Positions 58,701 to 64,000 of a stretch of DNA of 64,000 nt are shown piece after piece. Every line of letters starts with the position of its first letter. Position 1 is the stretch's first letter. Origin of the DNA: Gymnogyps californianus (lineage: Eukaryota > Chordata > Aves > Accipitriformes > Cathartidae); contig NC_059477.1 in assembly GCF_018139145.2 (NCBI RefSeq), forward strand, positions 43,027,502-43,091,501. Direction: 5' to 3'. The position numbers and the translations under genes were made by a program. The notes beneath the pieces are model-generated. The model had not been told where the DNA came from, did not search any database, and saw only the letters and a program-made list of their open reading frames with translations.

Positions 58701-60020
58701 TGTTTTCAGCATCCCTCCTGTATCCCGTGTGGAGCCGAGCAGCGGCAGCAGCAGCCCCCCCCAGCCCAGGCAGGGGACTGGAGGACTTACTTGCAAAACT
58801 TTTCACAAAACATGTAAGAAAATTCAAGAAATGTTTTTCTCTCCAAACTTCTGCCTTGTTTTAAGTATAGCCTGGTAGACTAAAAACATTGAACTGTTCA
58901 GCCCTACAGGAAAAAACCACAGAGCAAGAACAAAAAAGAATCTTTTAGTAAAGATTTACTGAAGATATGTGTGAATAAATTCAGGTAGTTATCAGACATT
59001 GCTTTTTTCATAAATGTGGAAAAAGCACACCTCTTAATGAAAGCAGATGAAATGGCAAGATAGAAAAACTATATGTCAGTGGTGGTTTGACTTTATAAGG
59101 CACTCTAAAATACTAGAATAACAGCCAAGGGGGGGTCAGGGAAGGTTTAAAAAATAAAAATAAATGAAATGCCTCTTACCTTCATTCCATGCAATTACTG
59201 TCTGCTTAACTTTGTTCTGTGGAACACTGGTTTGACTGTCACCGTTAATCTTACATTTGTTACTCTACCTTTACTTAAATATTTTTGGCTTCATTTGTAA
59301 TGGCGAATTTTTCAAAATAAAGAACTACTACTGCTGCAGGAAGAAACGGCACAAGCTTACATACACAAGCTGGTTCGGCAGAGATCATTACAGGCCGGTG
59401 GAGCTACAAGCGGTAGTTACGTGGCCGGTAGGTAATGCCATTAGGGCAGTATGAATGTTTTTAAAAGGAGTGCCCATCATGTGGTGCCTGTGGCGGGCAG
59501 GAGGGCAGGGGGAGCACATGAAGGAGCCCCCAAGCGAGGGAGTCTCTTGCTGAGCAGCAGGAACGTCTGAGACGTGGCCCAAAATGCGTGGCAGGTCGAT
59601 CCTCAGTCTGTTCGCCTTCCATCGGCTTTTGCTTGCTTAGCACTTAGCATCAGTTAGATATTTCCATTACAGTTAAATTAATATTGATATACATCTTTCC
59701 TGGCTTATTGCTCACTTAGAATTATTTTCAGAGAGGTATCTCATTGTACGTGCAAGCCCAGGATTCGTTTGTATAACGCAGGCATCAGGGTGGTAGATGA
59801 GCGTGTGATCCACGTGCATCCCACCCTTTCCTCCAAAGGCCAGGGCTCGTCCCTCCCCGCTGCAGCCGGCTGGCCGGGGAGAAGGCGGCATCGCTCCTCC
59901 CTGGAGCTGCTGCCCTGTGCCCAGCAGCATGGTGACCGCCAGGACAAGGGATGCCTGTGGCGGAGGGCAGCATCGCTGCCGTCGGTGCCTGACTGCTGCA
60001 TCCGAGCGCTGCCGGCTTAC

Positions 60021-60113
60021 GGGACGATGGGCTGCTCCAGAGTGCCCGTCCGAACAGATGCTTCCTGTGTGAATCCTCTCCTTTTCTCCGATTTTTGTCC
60101 AGGATGCTTTTTC
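60021..60113 (-). other. Weak candidate exon of the minus-strand gene
   Basis: Reading the minus strand, a good acceptor (TTTGCCTCCTCTGTTGTAG, with CTACTCAT as possible branch site) starts a 93-nt segment that ends at a GTAAGC donor (first intron base 60020). All three frames are open. In the frame that ends in phase 1, which is what the terminal exon at 54082 needs, the peptide starts KSILDKNRRKGEDSHRK and includes FGRALWSSPSS. The base before the donor is C rather than G. The phase match is suggestive, but the peptide is not distinctive and no family is recognised. Confidence 0.2.
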
Positions 60114-60187
60114 CTACAACAGAGGAGGCAAATGAGTAGGCTGAACTTTGCTGCTGTTCTTTGCTGATCTTGAAGCCTTGTTCTCTA

Positions 60188-60376
60188 AGTTTCTGTAAGA
60201 CACATTTCAATCAGAAATTGCCAGTTCTTCTGTCTTGCTTTCCGCATCTTTGGTTCTATCTTTGTGTATGAAACCACAAAGTAGAAAAAATCATCTGGAA
60301 GGTTTGGATTAATAGAAGCATCACCACTGCCTGTTTCTGACGCCAGAGAAGCAGGTGAATCGCTGCCGTGGATGCC
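60188..60376 (-). other. Coding-like minus-strand stretch with a frame break; possible gene relic
   Basis: The minus-strand frame reads STDGIHGSDSPASL, then PDDFFYFVVSYTKIEP and RKARQKNWQFLIE, and stops at TAG 60185-60187. In the next frame, overlapping by a few codons, LREQGFKISKEQQQ follows. Removing a 16-nt segment between two GAAA copies would merge the two frames. The combined pattern (F-V-V-Y, then ARQ..FL, then LR..GF.I) loosely resembles the N-terminal cytoplasmic domain of anoctamins, especially ANO9, but no downstream anoctamin exons were found nearby. It could be a relic, a terminal exon of another gene, or chance. Confidence 0.2.
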
Positions 60377-61079
60377 ATCTGTACTGTACGCGTGTTCCCT
60401 AAGCGCCGTGGGCAGGACGCGAGGCGAGGGCTCCCTTGCAGGCTGCCGCTTCCCCGGCGCTGCCTGGGGAGCCTGGTGCTGCAGGGAGCCTGCACGCCGT
60501 CGGGCAGCGCGTGTGGGCAGGGAAGGAGGCCTTGAAGACCCCAGTGATTGCTCATTAGTCTGTCCCCATCCCGATGCACGTACGCTGTGTGTTAACGCCT
60601 GCTCGGGGCTTTCCCTCGGTCTTAGCTTTGGATGTGACACGGTCGTACCTGGGACTTTCAGCAGAAAGCTGCTGCCCAGCAGTGTGAGCTTGCGAAAGAA
60701 TCACAAGCCGATGCAGCTCTTTCACTCTCGCCTCCACATTGTCTTAATTTCCCTTTCTACTAGAATTTTTGGTTCTTTGCATGGTGAGTGCCTTCCACTT
60801 TTCTTCCCCGAGCTGTTCCGAAGAAAAGCTAGTCCCCGCTCTTCCCTCTGATGGCTACCCTGCCCATTTACAGTTATAACCAGGAGTCAGCGAAGGCAGG
60901 GTAGAGCTTGGGAGGTTTTTTGGCTTTGCTGGTGTCAAGGTGACCTGACTGGTGCTTGCGGGTGCCCCGAGGGTGGCTGCCTGCTGCAGCCCGGGGGGAG
61001 GACGAGCCCCGATGCAGCCCAGGGCTGCAGCCACCACCGTGCCCGGCTGAGCCCCTGCGGGGCGGCAGCCGCCGAAGCA

Positions 61080-61390
61080 TCGCCTTCCGATGGCCTGCGT
61101 GGAGGGGAAAAGGGTGATTGCTTATGAAACAGCGGTACGACAAAACCATTTGACAGCGCAATTGGGAGTAATATATTTGCAGTTTCTTCTTTCAGGGCTG
61201 ATACAACAACCATTGAGATTTTACAGAGGCTAAGCTTTCACAACGCCTTTCCTCAGCCTACTGAAAGACTTTTTCAGAGATGCAGCTATTACCCAATATC
61301 AGGGCTTTCACATTGCTTCATTCTCTAGTTTGTCCTGAAGTCCATTATAGTGGAAAATTAAAGCAAGCAATACCTGGAGATGCTGTATTT
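61080..61390. promoter_or_regulatory. Candidate conserved non-coding element
   Basis: This mixed-composition block has no repeat signature. On the plus strand it contains a near-perfect acceptor (TTTGCAGTTTCTTCTTTCAG ending at 61196) followed by about 43 open codons to a TAG, but no donor follows and the phase does not fit exon 2. On the minus strand an open frame includes LKEETANILLPIALSNG. The lack of a complete exon on either strand makes a regulatory conserved element the simpler reading. Confidence 0.22.
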
Positions 61391-62866
61391 TTTTGAATAA
61401 GATATGAGCCTTTCATTGTCACATTCATAAAGATATGATTTATTAACTGGTTAGATATCGTACAGTAAGATTGCAAGAGGGTGGGCTAGAGTGGATAAGT
61501 GTTTTTATCCTCTTGAAAACAGTTTGACTGCTCAGCCCAGTATCTGTGGTTTCTTAATTTTGTATGACAGCTGATTTGCTAAAAAGAACGTTTATGGTTC
61601 TGAACTGCACTGAACTAGTGGGATATTTAATTAGACTTTGAATTTTTATCAAAATCTAGTAATAGCTATGACTGTGGCGTAAACAAGGCTTAGTAACTCT
61701 GGAAACCTTTTAACTTTAGAAGATTGCATCCTGTGGTCATGTAACTGTGTGTAGGTTTCTTATGAATTTATGAAGAATGTTCATGAGAGCTGATATATTT
61801 TTTGAGAAGATGCCTCCTTCCAGATCTTCTCTCTTAGAAATGGCAACCAGTATCTATAAGTAGACTTCACATCCATCCTGAATGATTTTTTTTTTTTAAT
61901 TCCCTTTTTTTTTTTTTAGTCTGATGTTGACTTTATTCTCTCACTCCAGACCTCCTTGTCCCTCTTTAGGCTTTCTGCCTTGAGGCTATCGGTAGCAGAG
62001 TCAGTGTAGGCTGTATGTCTCTAGACAACGTGTAGTGGAAATGCTAAAAAAAGTATATTTATGACAGAAGTTACAATGAGTTCTGATGCTTTTAGTATTG
62101 GAAAGCAACATTCATTTTTTTTTCAGAATCATGGAACTCTTATGTTGAGAAATGCTGTGAAGTAAATGATCTATTTAATGATGTTTATGACAACTTTACA
62201 GGATTTATTGCTACCGTATAATTAAAACTAGAATTCTTTATGTTCTGGATTAAGATAAGTCTGTGTATAGTTCTGAGCAGCAGAGATACATCATGTAAAT
62301 GGCAAAGGACTGTGAATCGATCCTTTAGTTTATTGGATTCTGTATGGAGTTTATGGCAACAAATTACTTGGGATAAAATATCTTATATCCACTGTGGAGA
62401 TGCAACTGAGAATTATTTGTTGAGGATTCAGGTTTAAAAAACCAAACCAACCGAACAAAAACCCCAGAAACCCCAGCCTTCTGTGTAGCAGGCTAGTAAA
62501 AGGTTACTGCGATTCAGAGTCATGCACACAGAAATATAAAACAGCAGTGATGGAGGTTATGATGTATCACACCATGTCAGGACTATTCCTGGTGACTGTG
62601 AAATTGGACGTGTGTTTTGGGTGATGGAGCAGGAATGTTCCGTAGCTTCAGTGTGCTTTTCTTCCTGAAGTCAGAGTGAAGGTTGCCATGGCTTTTCCTG
62701 AATTTTGGATAAATGCTGCTGTTTATCACCGTTGCTGGCAGCACTGGGAGGCAGGGCTGTATGGGTCAGACTACACAGCTGTTAATTGGTTGCTCAAGCA
62801 AAACCATTGGCAAGATAGAGTTATTACCTTCAGCTGCCTTATTTAAAGGAAAAAATGAAAGATGAT

Positions 62867-63433
62867 TGTCGTGGTTTAACCCCAGCCGGCAACTCAGCGC
62901 CACGCAGCCGCTCGCTCACTGCCCCCACCCAGTGGGATGGGGGAGAGAATCGGAAAAAAAGCAAAACTCGTGGGTTGAGATAAAGACAGTTTGATAGGAC
63001 AGAAAAGGAAGAAAATAATAATAAAATGACAATAATAACAATAGGAGAATTAGAATATACAAAACGAGTGATGCACAATGCAAATGCTCACCACCCACTG
63101 ACCGATGCCCAGCCAGTTCCTGAGCAGTGGCCCCCAGCCAGCTTTCCCCCCAGTTTATATACTGGGCATGAGGTCCTATGGTATGGAATATCCCTTTGGC
63201 CAGTTGGGGTCAGCTGTCCTGGCGGTGTCCCCTCCCAGCTCCTTGTGCCCCTCCAGCCTTCTCGCTGGCTGGGCATGAGAAGCTGAAAAGTCCTTGACTG
63301 AGTATAAACACTGCTCAGCAACAACTGAAACCATCAGTGTGTTATCAACATTATTCTCATCCTAAATCCAAAGCGTAACACTGTACCAGCTGCTAGGAAG
63401 AAAATTAACTCTGTCCTAGTTGAAACCAGGACA
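62867..63433 (-). mobile_element. 3' LTR of a minus-oriented avian ERV, partial provirus
   Basis: This 567-bp element belongs to the same family as the copies at 19047 and 45813; on the minus strand it begins TGTCCTGG and ends CCACGACA. The TATA box is at 63154-63161 (minus). Unlike the other two, the bases on either side (ATGAT on the left, GTATC on the right) are not a direct repeat. The right flank is ERV internal sequence with a purine-rich stretch directly before the LTR. It is therefore the 3' LTR of an element whose 5' part lies beyond the window; ATGAT should reappear at the far end if the provirus is complete. Confidence 0.85.
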
Positions 63434-64000
63434 GTATCCACCCCTTATTCTATATAATTTACATCATGCTCAGGTCCCACGCCTTCCAATATATCCCAAT
63501 TAATCACCATCACCTTTCCTGTCCTTTGAGATAGATGTGTATATACACACACACACACAGATACCATTCCCTTAGTCTATGGACCATCCCTATAAAATAT
63601 CTGTGGAGTTCATTCAGTCCATGACTTCGGGCTCCATCTGTCATAACTGTCTGGGCAGGAGGGATGGTGCGAAGTCCGCTCAAGTCGGTGGAGCAAGATC
63701 GGGCTTCGGAGCGGTGCGGCGGGCGGGTGGCATGGGGCGCAGCAGGAGGATGGTGTGCGGTGTTGGATTGTCGCATGCTGCAGTCAGTCCTGGTTCCATC
63801 ACTACTGCGCTTCGCTCGGTTTTGTCAAAGTTCATTCATCTGGGTGATTCTTACTGTAATACCGTTGATACAGCACCTCACAATTCTGGTAATGATATAT
63901 ATCACTTGTTGGTGTACCGCTTACATACCACCTGGTTCAAAACCAGGACAAAGAGAAAATAAGCAATAAAACTAATGCTTTGGACTGAGATGTTACACAA
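63434..64000 (-). mobile_element. Internal 3' portion of the ERV, cut by the window edge
   Basis: On the minus strand this runs toward the 3' LTR and ends in AATAAGGGGTGGATAC, a purine-rich segment in the position of a polypurine tract. It includes an AC repeat at 63545-63559 and a GC-rich patch at 63660-63760. No retroviral protein domain could be recognised in any frame, so this is non-coding 3' internal sequence or decayed coding sequence. Its assignment rests on adjacency to the LTR and my recognition of this junction in bird genomes. An inverted repeat CCTGGTT/AACCAGG lies at 63931-63947. Confidence 0.6.
63545..63559 (+). repeat. (AC)n microsatellite inside the ERV internal region
   Basis: An alternating AC stretch of 15 bases is preceded by TGTATAT. 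It lies within the ERV-derived sequence and is short. Confidence 0.75.

Larger units (their letters stand above)
54083..62861. other. GC-patchy stretch right of the antisense exon
   Basis: This is expected to contain, or lead to, the upstream exons of the minus-strand gene, but none could be assigned with confidence. GC/CpG-rich patches occur at 55650-55950, 56350-56620, 57880-57980, 58400-58800, 59810-60060, 60360-60660 and 60930-61090. A 13-base poly(G) lies at 54527. Coding-like minus-strand stretches at 60021-60376 are listed separately. AT-rich sequence between the patches shows nothing recognisable. Confidence 0.35.

Noticed and set aside
1..64000. CRISPR arrays, operons, toxin-antitoxin or phage modules
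   Set aside because: No regularly spaced direct repeats, no prokaryotic ribosome-binding-site-linked genes and no long uninterrupted coding sequences. The DNA is vertebrate nuclear sequence.

Overview
The window reads as nuclear DNA of a bird, probably a non-galliform (neoavian) one. The evidence is vertebrate-style splice sites, an isolated CpG island in AT-rich unique DNA, very low repeat content, and three copies of a roughly 570-bp LTR that I recognise as an abundant avian endogenous-retrovirus family (TGTCCTGG...CCACGACA ends, 5-bp target duplications). There are no bacterial-type genes, operons, CRISPR arrays or plasmid features. Almost every open frame of 60-150 codons is chance.

Layout. 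Bases 1-11160 are AT-rich with no supportable gene. About 11165-12190 is a strong CpG island, read here as the promoter and non-coding first exon of a plus-strand gene, with a splice donor at 11957/11958. Intron 1 (about 13.2 kb) carries a sense-oriented solo LTR at 19047-19619. Exon 2 is 25192-25291 and holds the start codon (25243) in an excellent Kozak context behind an in-frame stop. It encodes MAEAELPILTWNAAYN and ends in phase 1 at a good donor. I do not recognise the protein, and no further plus-strand exon could be identified, so the rest of the window is probably intron 2.

Within that presumed intron there is a well-supported minus-strand terminal coding exon (53889-54082; 63 complete codons plus stop, textbook acceptor, AATAAA about 160 bp past the stop). 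It implies a second, antisense gene whose upstream exons lie to the right. A minus-oriented solo LTR lies at 45813-46385. At the right edge, 62867-63433 is the 3' LTR of a minus-oriented ERV whose internal sequence runs off the window. The right third (47-61 kb) holds several small GC/CpG-rich blocks, and between 60.0 and 60.4 kb there are coding-like minus-strand stretches that I could not assemble into a convincing gene.

Other notable content: seven poly(C) or poly(G) runs of 13-43 nt, a perfect RFX X-box palindrome at 18567, and several AT-rich blocks dense in homeodomain or TCF sites that look like conserved non-coding elements. I found no previously undescribed biological system. The most useful leads are the antisense terminal exon, the unidentified plus-strand gene start, and the candidate regulatory elements.
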